NCBI RefSeq assembly: GCF_016811915.1
Contig: NZ_CP069127.1
Coordinates: 5,280,501-5,344,500 of the forward strand
DNA from: Brevibacillus choshinensis
GTDB lineage: Bacteria > Bacillota > Bacilli > Brevibacillales > Brevibacillaceae
Direction: 5' to 3'
Length of the DNA: 64,000 nt
The stretch's first letter is position 1. Every line of letters begins with the position of its first letter. Below, piece by piece: positions 8,518 to 16,358 of the stretch. The translations under genes were made by a program, and so were the position numbers. The notes under the pieces are model-generated. The model made no database searches and had not been told where the DNA came from. It worked only from the letters and a program-made list of their open reading frames with translations.

Positions 8518-9126
8518 GTGTTGAAATTGAATACTCAGGTATCCTTAACAAAATGGGGTGAAAGGATCTTGTTTGGCATTCAATATGATCTAAATTTATC
8601 GGGTAAAGAGCTTAGTCAATTGAGCTTAGAAAATTTTGAAGTTGAATATGGTGGCGTTCTATATGGACAATTGGAAATTAAGGTAAACGACCAGCTATTT
8701 GGTTCATGTGATCCGGAGAATCCTCAACCACTGCGTGATTTTTCCGAAGCTCCAATCATTGCGTGGTTAGGACTTTTATGTGATGTGGTGGTATTAAAGC
8801 AGAGTCACCCTTACGTTGCTCTAAATTCATTAGATGAAGTGTTCCTTTGGTTTGAGTTTGTAGATATTGGTAAAAGTAATCTTCAGGTTGCTTTAATCCA
8901 GGTGGATGAGAGATTGAATACAAACGATTTCATTATAACTGAACGAATAAACCAAATCTCGAAGTGCTTGTGGAAAGAAGAAATTAAGAAACAAGAGCTT
9001 ATTACCGAGATTTTATTAAAAGCAGATGGGCTTGTTTATTATTTAGAAAATGTTAACCCTGCTCTTCTTAAGAGTAGCAGTATAAAGAGTTTGGCAAAAA
9101 GAGTCTCCGTCTTGAAAAAGGGGTAA
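8518..9126 (+). CDS. Hypothetical protein, AT-rich orphan gene
   Basis: 202 residues, soluble, acidic, without signal peptide or membrane segment. No family recognised. Start is GTG at 8518 followed directly by TTG; the purine-rich GGAG and GAAGG upstream are a weak RBS, so the exact start is uncertain. By eye the gene is much richer in A+T than its neighbours and uses AT-ending codons (aaa, gaa, tta, att), which suggests recent acquisition. It sits alone between outward-facing neighbours, with a C/G hairpin at 9187-9209 downstream. The mix of beta-type sequence and a charged helical C-terminus would fit an immunity-type protein, but that is only a guess. Confidence 0.65.
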   Translation: MLKLNTQVSLTKWGERILFGIQYDLNLSGKELSQLSLENFEVEYGGVLYGQLEIKVNDQLFGSCDPENPQPLRDFSEAPIIAWLGLLCDVVVLKQSHPYVALNSLDEVFLWFEFVDIGKSNLQVALIQVDERLNTNDFIITERINQISKCLWKEEIKKQELITEILLKADGLVYYLENVNPALLKSSSIKSLAKRVSVLKKG

Positions 9127-9186
9127 CTAATCAGAAGAAAGGATACTTAGCAACAATCTTTACGAAAAAAGCCTACTCGAAAGATA

Positions 9187-9209
9187 ACCCCCCCTTAAAT
9201 ACGGGGGGT
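9187..9209. terminator. C7/G6 inverted repeat after the AT-rich orphan gene
   Basis: CCCCCC and GGGGGG flank TTAAATAC. No T-run follows on either strand, so it may be a weak terminator or an unrelated hairpin. Confidence 0.35.
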
Positions 9210-9260
9210 GATTGTACATTGAAAGGCTGTCACCTTTTATCTATTTCTTGATATCGCTCA

Positions 9261-9728
9261 TCACTCTTCTTCCACAGTTCCCTCTGACTCCGCTACTTCA
9301 TTTCCGTTAATGAATACATGCGGAATAATGGTTGCTTTCAAAGAAGCCGCTACCGGACAGTACTGTTCGCTCTCCAGCTTGACTGCCTGCCAGATACGCG
9401 ATGGGGCTACCTCTCCGCTCACATGAAACGTCAGGTGGATTTCCGTGATGGCGTGTGGTACGGCCTCATCGCGAATTCCGTCTGCGACGATCTCAATGGC
9501 TGTCGGCGATTGTCTCATCTTTTCCAGCAGTTTGGTCACACCGATTCCCATGCAGCCGACCAGCCCGACCAGGATCAGCTCCAAGGGGCTGTTGCCTGCT
9601 CCCTCCCCGCCAAGTGCCACACTGGAGTCCATGAACACCGGATACCCGCTCGGTCCCTTCGCTTCGAACTGGAGCTTTCCTTTCCATTGCGCTTGTACGT
9701 TCATCTGTTTCTTAGCCGTCGCTGTCAT
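9261..9728 (-). CDS. OsmC/Ohr family protein
   Basis: 155 residues. OsmC-like fold with the central motif GGEGAGNSPLELILVGLVGCMGIGVTKLLEK, which contains the first redox-type cysteine, and a second cysteine in SEQYCPVAASLK. Family members reduce organic hydroperoxides or act in thiol metabolism. GGGAGGT precedes the ATG. The start is 21 bp after the stop of the peptide-binding lipoprotein gene on the same strand, suggesting co-transcription. This is the YhfA-like branch rather than classical Ohr, judged from the spacing of the cysteines; moderately sure. Confidence 0.8.
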   Translation of the reverse strand: MTATAKKQMNVQAQWKGKLQFEAKGPSGYPVFMDSSVALGGEGAGNSPLELILVGLVGCMGIGVTKLLEKMRQSPTAIEIVADGIRDEAVPHAITEIHLTFHVSGEVAPSRIWQAVKLESEQYCPVAASLKATIIPHVFINGNEVAESEGTVEEE

Positions 9729-9749
9729 CTGTCTTACCTCCCATTGAAT

Positions 9750-11387
9750 TTAGGGTACAACATCCCATTCATGCACGTCGTAGGTGGTTCCAAAAAGGCG
9801 CGGCTCCCCTTTGATGACTCGCTTGTTGACCGCCACCAGGGCGGGGTTGTAATAGAGGGTCAAAAGAGGAATATCCTTTTGCACCTGGGCCTGGACTTGA
9901 TCGTAAATCTCTTTTCTCTTCTTCTCATCCGCCTCCGCTTTTCCCTGCTCTAGAAGCTTATCTACCTCAGGATTGGAATAAGCAGACGAGTTGCTGAGCC
10001 CTTCGCTGTGATAGTACGCGGAAGAGTCCGGATCGATGTTCATGTACAAGCCGCTCAGTGCCAGATCAAATTCATGCTTACGGAGCTTTTGGCTGACGGT
10101 CGCAAAATCAAATTTGGTGATCTTTGCTTGGATGCCCACCTCTTTCAAATTCTCGGCGATAATTTGGGCGGACTGCTCACGGATCTGATTTCCGGTAGGA
10201 ACGATGAAAGCAAGCTCTCGACTGCTGTCCCACCCTGCCTCTCGCAGCAAGCTTTTGGCTTTTTCCGGATCATAAGCAATGGGTGTGAGGCTCTTGTTTT
10301 GATACGCGCTGAGGGAAGGGTACAGACCGTCAAAAATTTCCGCATCGCCCTTCATTAAATTGTCTACAATCAGCTGCCGGTTGACAGCATGGGCGATCGC
10401 CTGACGAACTTTTGCATCACGGATGGTTTGGGCATTGAACATCATCGCCTGAATCCCTATCTGCGGTTCGAGCTTTGTACGCAAGCTTTCGTTTTTACGG
10501 ATCAAGTCATAGTCCTGATCTGGCAGATTTCCGATACCCAGCCCGTAGTTCATTTCGATTTCGCCGCTCTGCAGCTGAGCGACCAGATTCGTGCCGGGCA
10601 TGATTTTCACAAAGATTTTATCCAGCTTGGGTGCGCCGCGGTAATAATGCTTATTCGCTGCGAATTCCACGTACTGATCTTTTTCATATTTCACAAAGGT
10701 AAAAGCGCCATTGGTCACGTCCGGTTTTTGCATGAAGGGATGCTTCGCCAGGTCCTCCGGGTTCACATCTTTGAATACGTGCTTGGGCAGCGGCTTGAAT
10801 TTCATGCCGAACTGCTCCTTGATCATATTGGGATCCGTTGGGCTTTTTGCATGCAGCTCAAAGGTCTGTGCGTCGATTACCTTCAAGCCCGCTATTTCCG
10901 CCTGTCCCTCTGGAAGCTTGCCGTCTGGACCGACTCCCTCCAGAAACGCGATTGACGAACCCAAGGTCGACTCTACTTTCGGATTGGCGATTAATTGCAG
11001 TGTGTACGCCACATCTTCTGTCGTGACAGGGGTACCGTCCGTCCACTTTGCTTTCGGGTTCAGCTTGACCGTGTACGTCTGTTTATCCTCCGTATCAAAG
11101 GAATCAGCCAGCTGCGGCAAAAATTCCAGGGGCTTGATCCGGTTGAGAAGCGGCTCAAAAATGAGCGTGCTCGTCTCTGCGGAGGACAGGTCCCGCGAGC
11201 TGATCAGCGGATTAAAGGAAAGCGGAGCATTGAAGACACCGATTCTGACCATTTTTTCCGTTCCACTGGATTGCCCCGTCTTTGACTCCGCAGGCTTTGC
11301 CGTTTCCCCGGGAGACGTGCAGCCACTGATCAAAACAGATAAAGAAAGGAGCATCGCAACAGCAGGTTGCCACAATCGTTTCATCAC
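9750..11387 (-). CDS. Peptide/nickel-type ABC transporter substrate-binding lipoprotein
   Basis: 545 residues. Signal peptide with the lipobox LISGC, so Cys23 is the lipidated residue. The rest is a family 5 extracellular solute-binding domain (e.g. FNPLISSRDLSSAETSTLIFEPLL near the N-terminus, KVRQAIAHAVNRQLIVDNLM in the middle, KEIYDQVQAQVQKDIPLLTLYYNP near the end). It should capture oligopeptides or related ligands at the cell surface. No permease or ATPase gene is next to it, so it is an orphan receptor that must use a system encoded elsewhere. Followed by the OsmC gene; its promoter and the mtnA terminator are back to back upstream. Confidence 0.85.
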   Translation of the reverse strand: MMKRLWQPAVAMLLSLSVLISGCTSPGETAKPAESKTGQSSGTEKMVRIGVFNAPLSFNPLISSRDLSSAETSTLIFEPLLNRIKPLEFLPQLADSFDTEDKQTYTVKLNPKAKWTDGTPVTTEDVAYTLQLIANPKVESTLGSSIAFLEGVGPDGKLPEGQAEIAGLKVIDAQTFELHAKSPTDPNMIKEQFGMKFKPLPKHVFKDVNPEDLAKHPFMQKPDVTNGAFTFVKYEKDQYVEFAANKHYYRGAPKLDKIFVKIMPGTNLVAQLQSGEIEMNYGLGIGNLPDQDYDLIRKNESLRTKLEPQIGIQAMMFNAQTIRDAKVRQAIAHAVNRQLIVDNLMKGDAEIFDGLYPSLSAYQNKSLTPIAYDPEKAKSLLREAGWDSSRELAFIVPTGNQIREQSAQIIAENLKEVGIQAKITKFDFATVSQKLRKHEFDLALSGLYMNIDPDSSAYYHSEGLSNSSAYSNPEVDKLLEQGKAEADEKKRKEIYDQVQAQVQKDIPLLTLYYNPALVAVNKRVIKGEPRLFGTTYDVHEWDVVP

Positions 11388-11470
11388 GGTTCCTCCATCA
11401 TACTCGTGTGGTTGAACAATTTTTATCCTAATTAATCTTATCTAAATAATCGGAATTAATCGTTGATACT

Positions 11471-11498
11471 ACTATAATACATCCATTTTCCTTGTCAA
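11471..11498 (-). promoter_or_regulatory. Predicted promoter of the peptide-binding lipoprotein gene
   Basis: On the minus strand TTGACA (11498-11493), 16-bp spacer, TATAGT (11476-11471). The following leader is AT-rich and carries the near direct repeat GATTAATTCCGAT / GATTAATTAGGAT, possibly a regulator site. Confidence 0.6.
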
Positions 11499-11500
11499 CA

Positions 11501-11533
11501 AAAAAACACCCACCTCCTGTCTGGAAGTGGGTG
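11501..11533 (-). terminator. Terminator of mtnA
   Basis: On the minus strand CACCCACTTCC pairs with GGAGGTGGGTG, followed by TTTTTTTG. It ends exactly where the next promoter begins. Confidence 0.85.
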
Positions 11534-11544
11534 CTCCTGATCCC

Positions 11545-12585
11545 TTATTGCTTGCTGCTGCGAATATCTTCCGGTTTGAAAATGCCTGTTTCGGTCACGA
11601 TCGCGGTGATGTACTGGGCAGGTGTCACATCGAATGCCGGATTGTATACCTTGATATCGTCAGGCGCAACCTGTTTGCCCAAGCCGTGGGTGATTTCTTC
11701 GGCTGGACGCTCTTCGATAGGAATGTCCGCACCCGTCGCTGTCTCGAGATCGACAGAAGAGAGCGGCGCTGCCACGTAAAACGGAATGCCATGCGCCTTT
11801 GCCAATACAGCGACGCCGTAGGTACCGATCTTGTTGGCCACATCTCCGTTCGCCGCTACCCGGTCCGTTCCGACGATGACTGCTTCTACCTTGCCTTGGG
11901 ACATGACCATCGCTGCCATGTTGTCGCAAATCAGGGTGACGTCTATGCCAGCCTGCTGCAGCTCGAAAGCGGTGAGACGTGCGCCTTGCAATACCGGGCG
12001 CGTTTCGTCTGCGTATACTTTCAGATTCCAGCCGCGTTCCTTCGCGAGGTAAAATGGCGCTGTAGCCGTTCCGTATGCAGCCGTGGCCAATGCTCCCGGA
12101 TTGCAGTGAGTGAGTACGCCCATCCCGTCATGCAAAAGAGTCAGCAGGTGTTCCCCGATCGTCCGGCAGACTTCCGCGTCCTCTCTCTGGATCGCCAGAG
12201 CTTCGTCGAGCACAGCTGCCTTCAATTCAGCGACTGCTTTGTCCCCTTCTTTTTGAACCCGTGCACGGATCCGGTCGAGTGCCCAAAACAGATTGACGGC
12301 TGTTGGACGGGAAGTGCCCAGATAGTCTGCTTTTTCTTGCAGCTCCCTCCAAAATGCCTCGTAGGAAGTCGCTTCGCTGTTGCGGATCCCGAGGTACAGG
12401 CCATACGCCGCGGACATTCCGATGGCAGGAGCGCCACGGACTTGCAGATGGCGGATAGACGCCCATACTTCTTCTGGAGTCGTCAGTGTCAAATAAATGG
12501 TTTCTACAGGCAGACGCGTCTGATCGAGCAGGACAAGTGCATCATTCTCCCACTTGACTGGCGCGAGTTGTGTGCTGGTTGTCAT
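11545..12585 (-). CDS. mtnA: S-methyl-5-thioribose-1-phosphate isomerase
   Basis: 346 residues, usual length. Converts methylthioribose-1-phosphate to methylthioribulose-1-phosphate in the methionine salvage pathway. Family motifs are clear: RGAPAIG at 50-56, the catalytic Cys161 in THCNPGALAT and the catalytic Asp241 in VGTDRVAANGDVANKIGTY. Its ATG overlaps the mtnK stop by 4 bp (ATGA), so the two are translationally coupled and are both under the S-box at 13911-14122. The product feeds the mtnWXBD operon on the other strand. Confidence 0.96.
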   Translation of the reverse strand: MTTSTQLAPVKWENDALVLLDQTRLPVETIYLTLTTPEEVWASIRHLQVRGAPAIGMSAAYGLYLGIRNSEATSYEAFWRELQEKADYLGTSRPTAVNLFWALDRIRARVQKEGDKAVAELKAAVLDEALAIQREDAEVCRTIGEHLLTLLHDGMGVLTHCNPGALATAAYGTATAPFYLAKERGWNLKVYADETRPVLQGARLTAFELQQAGIDVTLICDNMAAMVMSQGKVEAVIVGTDRVAANGDVANKIGTYGVAVLAKAHGIPFYVAAPLSSVDLETATGADIPIEERPAEEITHGLGKQVAPDDIKVYNPAFDVTPAQYITAIVTETGIFKPEDIRSSKQ

Positions 12586-13811
12586 ACGGTCGTTGCCTCC
12601 TGATAATATCGTGCTGTCACGGTGCGGACCAGGTCCGTAATATCTGTCGATTCTTCTACATCTCCGCGGCCGAGGATCAATGCTTCCCCGATCGCCAGAG
12701 CCAGCCGCTCTGCTTCGGCACGCGTTTGTGCGTCTTCGATGCTGTTCAGGTCAGCTACACCTGCGAGTCCGATCACACGACGCAAGATTTTGCAGCCCGC
12801 AAAGCCAGCGGCATCCTGAATCAGGCGCTTCACATAGCTTTGCCACAAGCCCTCTACATGGGCGCTGCGCTCTTTTGCATGCTTGTGCCAGAGCTGGACA
12901 AATTGAGAGACGAATTCATTCCAGACATCTTCCACCGTCGTAAGCAAGTATTCGCGATACGATTCGCGTTCTCCTTGGTCTTTTTGCAATCCGTGCTGAC
13001 CTGCGTAGTTGAGCAGCAGGTTCGCGATCACCGCTCCAATGTCAAATCCGATCGGGCCGTAGTAAGCAAATTCTGGGTCGATCGCTTTCATGCTGGTCTC
13101 CGTAATGAAGATGCTGCCTGTATGCAGATCCCCGTGCAGCAGAGCTTCAGCGCGCGTGAGGAAATCGAATTTCAGCTTGGCGATTTCCAGCTTGAGCGGC
13201 TTGTTGTTCCAGATGGCTTCGACTTCTTTTGTGATCAACGGATTGAAGTCGTTGGTCGGCGCGTTTTCATAAGGATCAGTAAACACCAGATCTTCCGTAA
13301 TTTTGCACAATTCGGGATTCAAGAATGTTCCGACGAGCGCTTTTTTATCATACGGATTCAGGCCCAGATCTGAGGTGTAGAACAGCGTGTGTGCGAGAAA
13401 CTTGCCGATCTGCTTGGCGAACAGCGGATAGCGCTTGCCTTCGATCAACCCTTTGCGCATGATGATGTGGTCTCCCACGTTCTCCATGACTGTCAGTGCC
13501 AGCTCCTGATCAAAGTGATAGACTTCCGGCACCAATTCCGGAACGCGTTTGTGCTGAATGCGGAGAGCTTCACTTTCGATGCGTGCACGATCCACGGTCA
13601 GCGGCCAGGATTCCCCTACCACCCGTGCGTACGGTAATGCCTGCTTGACGATGACGCTTTTCCCTGTAGCATCTTCCCGAATGTCAAACACCAGATTGAG
13701 GTTACCGTCGCCGATTTCCTTGCTGCTAAGCGTTGCACCCTCACTAAACAGCCCCGGCAATGCCTTTACGTACTCAACTGCCTCCTGCTCACTCAATGCG
13801 CGATATGCCAT
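12582..13811 (-). CDS. mtnK: S-methyl-5-thioribose kinase
   Basis: 409 residues, usual length. Phosphorylates methylthioribose with ATP, the entry step to the sugar part of methionine salvage. Aminoglycoside-phosphotransferase fold: catalytic loop LLHGDLHTGSIFI with HGDLH, and the metal site IDPEFAYYGPIGFDIG. GAGGGGAG precedes the ATG at 13811. First gene of the mtnKA operon; read-through from the riboswitch-controlled leader is about 100 bp upstream. Confidence 0.95.
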   Translation of the reverse strand: MAYRALSEQEAVEYVKALPGLFSEGATLSSKEIGDGNLNLVFDIREDATGKSVIVKQALPYARVVGESWPLTVDRARIESEALRIQHKRVPELVPEVYHFDQELALTVMENVGDHIIMRKGLIEGKRYPLFAKQIGKFLAHTLFYTSDLGLNPYDKKALVGTFLNPELCKITEDLVFTDPYENAPTNDFNPLITKEVEAIWNNKPLKLEIAKLKFDFLTRAEALLHGDLHTGSIFITETSMKAIDPEFAYYGPIGFDIGAVIANLLLNYAGQHGLQKDQGERESYREYLLTTVEDVWNEFVSQFVQLWHKHAKERSAHVEGLWQSYVKRLIQDAAGFAGCKILRRVIGLAGVADLNSIEDAQTRAEAERLALAIGEALILGRGDVEESTDITDLVRTVTARYYQEATTV

Positions 13812-13910
13812 GATTCTATTTCTCCCCTCTACTTCATTTTTCGTATATCGTCAGTGGGCTGGTCATGTCACCCAGCCTTGCGGTCAAGCGATATGCAGCT
13901 CTTGACATGC

Positions 13911-13940
13911 AAAAGACCTCTTTTCCGAAGAAAAGAGGTC
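13911..13940 (-). terminator. S-box expression platform terminator (mtnKA leader)
   Basis: On the minus strand GACCTCTTTTC TTCG GAAAAGAGGTC followed by TTTT. It lies about 40 nt after the SAM aptamer and about 100 bp before mtnK, as expected for a transcription-terminating S-box. Confidence 0.9.
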
Positions 13941-13978
13941 GTTATCGTCACGTATAGAGAAACGTGCGCCTTTGTCCC

Positions 13979-14122
13979 CCTTATCTTCCAGACTACTTTT
14001 GTTTCTGCAGGAATTAGCACCGTGCACGTCGCCTGTGATTCAGTCGCCTCGAGCGTCTGAAAAGCGTCGTGTCGGTTGCCGGGTATCATCGGGCCAGTCC
14101 CTCCACCTTCTCTGGATAAGGT
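13979..14122 (-). promoter_or_regulatory. SAM-I riboswitch (S-box) of the mtnKA operon
   Basis: On the minus strand the conserved blocks appear in order: CTTATCCAGAGAAGGTGGAGGGACTGG-type opening (positions 14121-14093), GATGATACCCGGCAACC, GGTGCTAATTCCTGC and the closing GATAAGGG that pairs with the opening to form P1. High SAM should favour the terminator at 13940-13911, switching off MTR recycling when methyl donor is plentiful. Confidence 0.95.
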
Positions 14123-14154
14123 ATCCAACGTATGCAATTTTTAATTTAGTTTGA

Positions 14155-14183
14155 ATCATACAACCACGTTCGGAAGCTGTCAA
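14155..14183 (-). promoter_or_regulatory. Predicted sigma-A promoter of the mtnKA operon
   Basis: On the minus strand TTGACA (14183-14178), exactly 17 bp, TATGAT (14160-14155), about 35 bp upstream of the S-box. Confidence 0.75.
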
Positions 14184-14214
14184 CACTCTTTTTCGCGGAA
14201 TATGCTCGCGACTG

Positions 14215-15405
14215 CTACCAGATGATCTGCGTCCCCGAGGCCCCAGGGCGATCCCAATTCCACCAGTTCACTTTGCCGAGAAAGGCCGCTGTAATGGACT
14301 TTTCAGCCTGCAGCTTGAGCAACTCCTTGGTAGGTCCTGTCAGCACAGCTCCGTAGATAAGGACGCCCTTTTCTTGCAAATACGCGTATCGCTGAGCGAT
14401 TTTCGGATCCTGATGAGCAACCAGATTGGTGCCGATGCTGCGAGTCAAGCGATCATGCTCGGTGAGGTATTTCATTTCCGCCAGGAAGGCTGCGGCTCGC
14501 CTATCTCCTTCTCCATTCACGCGTATCGGGCTGTCGCCGTAATCCAACACCCGTTCGGAAAACCCCCATACATCTCCGGCCGACAGCAGGAGATTGCCGC
14601 TCTCGTGCTCTGATTCATCAAGCTCGACTCCCGTGTCTACGGCAAACCATACCGTGTCCGCATTGTGCGAGAACACGTGCTGTGATATCCGTTTGTTGTA
14701 TTCTTCGTACGTGATTGGGTGATCAAAAGAAATGGCAAGCTGGCTCACTGTTCCCTCTGGCAGCTTGTTCATCGCATTCCATGCAGGGGTCCGCAGATAA
14801 GCCGTCTCCTCCTCGGTCATCTTCTCATCAGTCGGATAGCGGAAAAACAGCTTGGTCTCCCGGATTCCGTTTGCCCATTTCGGTTCGGCATGGATACTCC
14901 ACAAGATGTTGGTATTTTCGAAGAACCCGATATTCTGCTGCTCTGCACCCACTTGCTCACGCAGTTCCATCTTGATCTGCCCATACAGCCCTCCGACCTG
15001 CGATCCGCTGCTACCCGCGCTGACACCAGGCTGAGTGAAATTGACCATGTCCCTGGTGACCCGGAACAGATCATCGTACATCCATGAGCCGATCCATCCA
15101 TTCGCAATGGTCGCAGCAACTCCAAGCACAAAGAAAATGCCGAATGTATAGGCAGAATTGGTCAAGCGCATCTTCCACTTTCCCCGGCGGATGATCGACC
15201 GCTGTTGTTTTTCCGTAAGGGTCTCTGCCTGTTGCAACAATGCTTCCCCGTCTGATTCTCCCAACAGAAGCCGTTCGAGTCGACTCGCATATTCTTCGTC
15301 GTCCGCTATCTCATCCCTGATCTTCTGCGCCTCTCTTTCGTCCAGTTCTCCCCTCAAATAAGCCAGCAGCTTTTGTTCCCGGCTATCATCACTTTGGTTC
15401 GTCAT
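14215..15405 (-). CDS. Anti-sigma factor with Sigma_reg N/C-type domains
   Basis: About 396 residues from the ATG at 15405, which follows GGAGGGAAG. A longer frame exists upstream but runs through the sigma factor gene and gives low-complexity shadow sequence, so it is rejected. The N-terminal 80 residues are charged and helical (EQKLLAYLRGELDEREAQKIRDEIADDEEYASRLERLLLGE), the likely sigma-binding part. One membrane helix follows at about 100-122 (NSAYTFGIFFVLGVAATIANGWIG), then a large extracytoplasmic domain of the Sigma_reg_C type. Overlaps the end of the ECF sigma gene by 17 bp. Expected to hold the sigma factor at the membrane until an envelope signal; the signal is unknown. Confidence 0.8.
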   Translation of the reverse strand: MTNQSDDSREQKLLAYLRGELDEREAQKIRDEIADDEEYASRLERLLLGESDGEALLQQAETLTEKQQRSIIRRGKWKMRLTNSAYTFGIFFVLGVAATIANGWIGSWMYDDLFRVTRDMVNFTQPGVSAGSSGSQVGGLYGQIKMELREQVGAEQQNIGFFENTNILWSIHAEPKWANGIRETKLFFRYPTDEKMTEEETAYLRTPAWNAMNKLPEGTVSQLAISFDHPITYEEYNKRISQHVFSHNADTVWFAVDTGVELDESEHESGNLLLSAGDVWGFSERVLDYGDSPIRVNGEGDRRAAAFLAEMKYLTEHDRLTRSIGTNLVAHQDPKIAQRYAYLQEKGVLIYGAVLTGPTKELLKLQAEKSITAAFLGKVNWWNWDRPGASGTQIIW

Positions 15406-15886
15406 CGACTTCTTCCCTCCACATCCTTCGCATCTTTTGCCTTCCCCGGAACAGTGAGCGCTTGACATCCGCCAGATCGATTCCGAGCACATCGGCAATC
15501 TCCGCATAGCCAAACTGCATGGCGGACAGTAAAATGACTTGTTTTTGCTTTTCTGGCAGCCGCTCCAGAGAAAGCTGCGCCGATTCCCACATCTCCTTGC
15601 GAACCATCGCGTCTGCCGGATCGACTGCCTGCGCATCTACCCGCTCCGGAATTTGCTCGGTAAGCTGCACGGGCCTTTTCACCCGCTTGCGATGCCAATC
15701 GACAAAGGCATGGTATGCCACCTTGAATAGCCAAGGCCTCACTTTTTCCCCGTGAAAATCGTCCAGTGACGAAAAGGCGCGGAAAAAGGTCTCCTGCGTC
15801 AGGTCCTCTGCCTGTCTCGCGTCCCGGGTCAGCCGGAGAAGATAGCGATAGATATCGTTCACGTGCAGGCGATACACGTCCTCCAA
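15389..15886 (-). CDS. ECF-type RNA polymerase sigma factor
   Basis: 165 residues. Region 2 is recognisable from DIYRYLLRLTRDARQAEDLTQETFFRAF with VRPWLFKVAYHAFVDWHRKR. Region 4 follows, with LPEKQKQVILLSAMQFGYAEIADVLGIDLADVKRSLFRGRQKMRRM as the helix-turn-helix. The start is TTG at 15886; no in-frame ATG or GTG lies upstream, and the RBS is poor, so the true start may be slightly different. It is co-transcribed with the overlapping anti-sigma gene. The pair sits exactly between the two methionine salvage operons but no functional link is implied by the sequences. Confidence 0.88.
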   Translation of the reverse strand: MEDVYRLHVNDIYRYLLRLTRDARQAEDLTQETFFRAFSSLDDFHGEKVRPWLFKVAYHAFVDWHRKRVKRPVQLTEQIPERVDAQAVDPADAMVRKEMWESAQLSLERLPEKQKQVILLSAMQFGYAEIADVLGIDLADVKRSLFRGRQKMRRMWREEVDDEPK

Positions 15887-16038
15887 TCCTACTTTCCCAA
15901 CGGTTCCACACCCTTTCGTTACATACCACGCATTTCGCTGGAAAAAGTTTCACCTCGCCGCTCCATTTTTCTCTACACTTATGTGCAAACCAGAATTACC
16001 CAGGGTGTTTTATCCAATTTTCCTCATTAAAAAACAAT

Positions 16039-16067
16039 TTGACTCCCGCTTCTGAACGTCATATCAT
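16039..16067 (+). promoter_or_regulatory. Predicted sigma-A promoter of the mtnWXBD operon
   Basis: TTGACT (16039-16044), 17-bp spacer, TATCAT (16062-16067), about 40 bp before the S-box. Confidence 0.75.
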
Positions 16068-16108
16068 GAAAATATCGCACACACATCACATTCGTGTGAA
16101 CCACATAA

Positions 16109-16263
16109 CTCTTATCGCGAGCTGGCTGAGGGACTGGCCCTATGATGCCCGGCAACCGGCGCTACTCTATCTAATCTAGAGGGCGAAACGGTGCTAATTC
16201 CAACGGATGAGAGTCGAGACGGGGAGATGTTCCCTGTCTATCGACGAACCCGAGAGATGAGAG
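16109..16263 (+). promoter_or_regulatory. SAM-I riboswitch (S-box) of the mtnWXBD operon
   Basis: CTCTTATC at 16109-16116 pairs with GATGAGAG at 16256-16263 to close P1. Between them are the conserved GAGGGACTGGCCC, GATGCCCGGCAACCGGC and GGTGCTAATTCC blocks. It mirrors the S-box 2 kb away on the other strand, so both halves of the pathway respond to SAM. Confidence 0.95.
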
Positions 16264-16293
16264 GAGACGAAGACGCTCTTATAGTCGACAACC

Positions 16294-16325
16294 GCCTCCC
16301 TGATCGCCGGGGAGGCTCTTTTATT
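16294..16325 (+). terminator. S-box expression platform terminator (mtnWXBD leader)
   Basis: GCCTCCC and GGGAGGC flank a 9-base loop, followed by TCTTTTATTTT. Located between the aptamer and the mtnW RBS. Confidence 0.9.
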
Positions 16326-16358
16326 TTCCCGATCTACAAAGGAGGATTAGTCCTAGCA

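Noticed and set aside
14215..15636. A 473-codon version of the anti-sigma gene
   Set aside because: The first 77 codons lie inside the ECF sigma gene in another frame and encode Cys/Arg-rich noise; the ATG at 15405 has the RBS.
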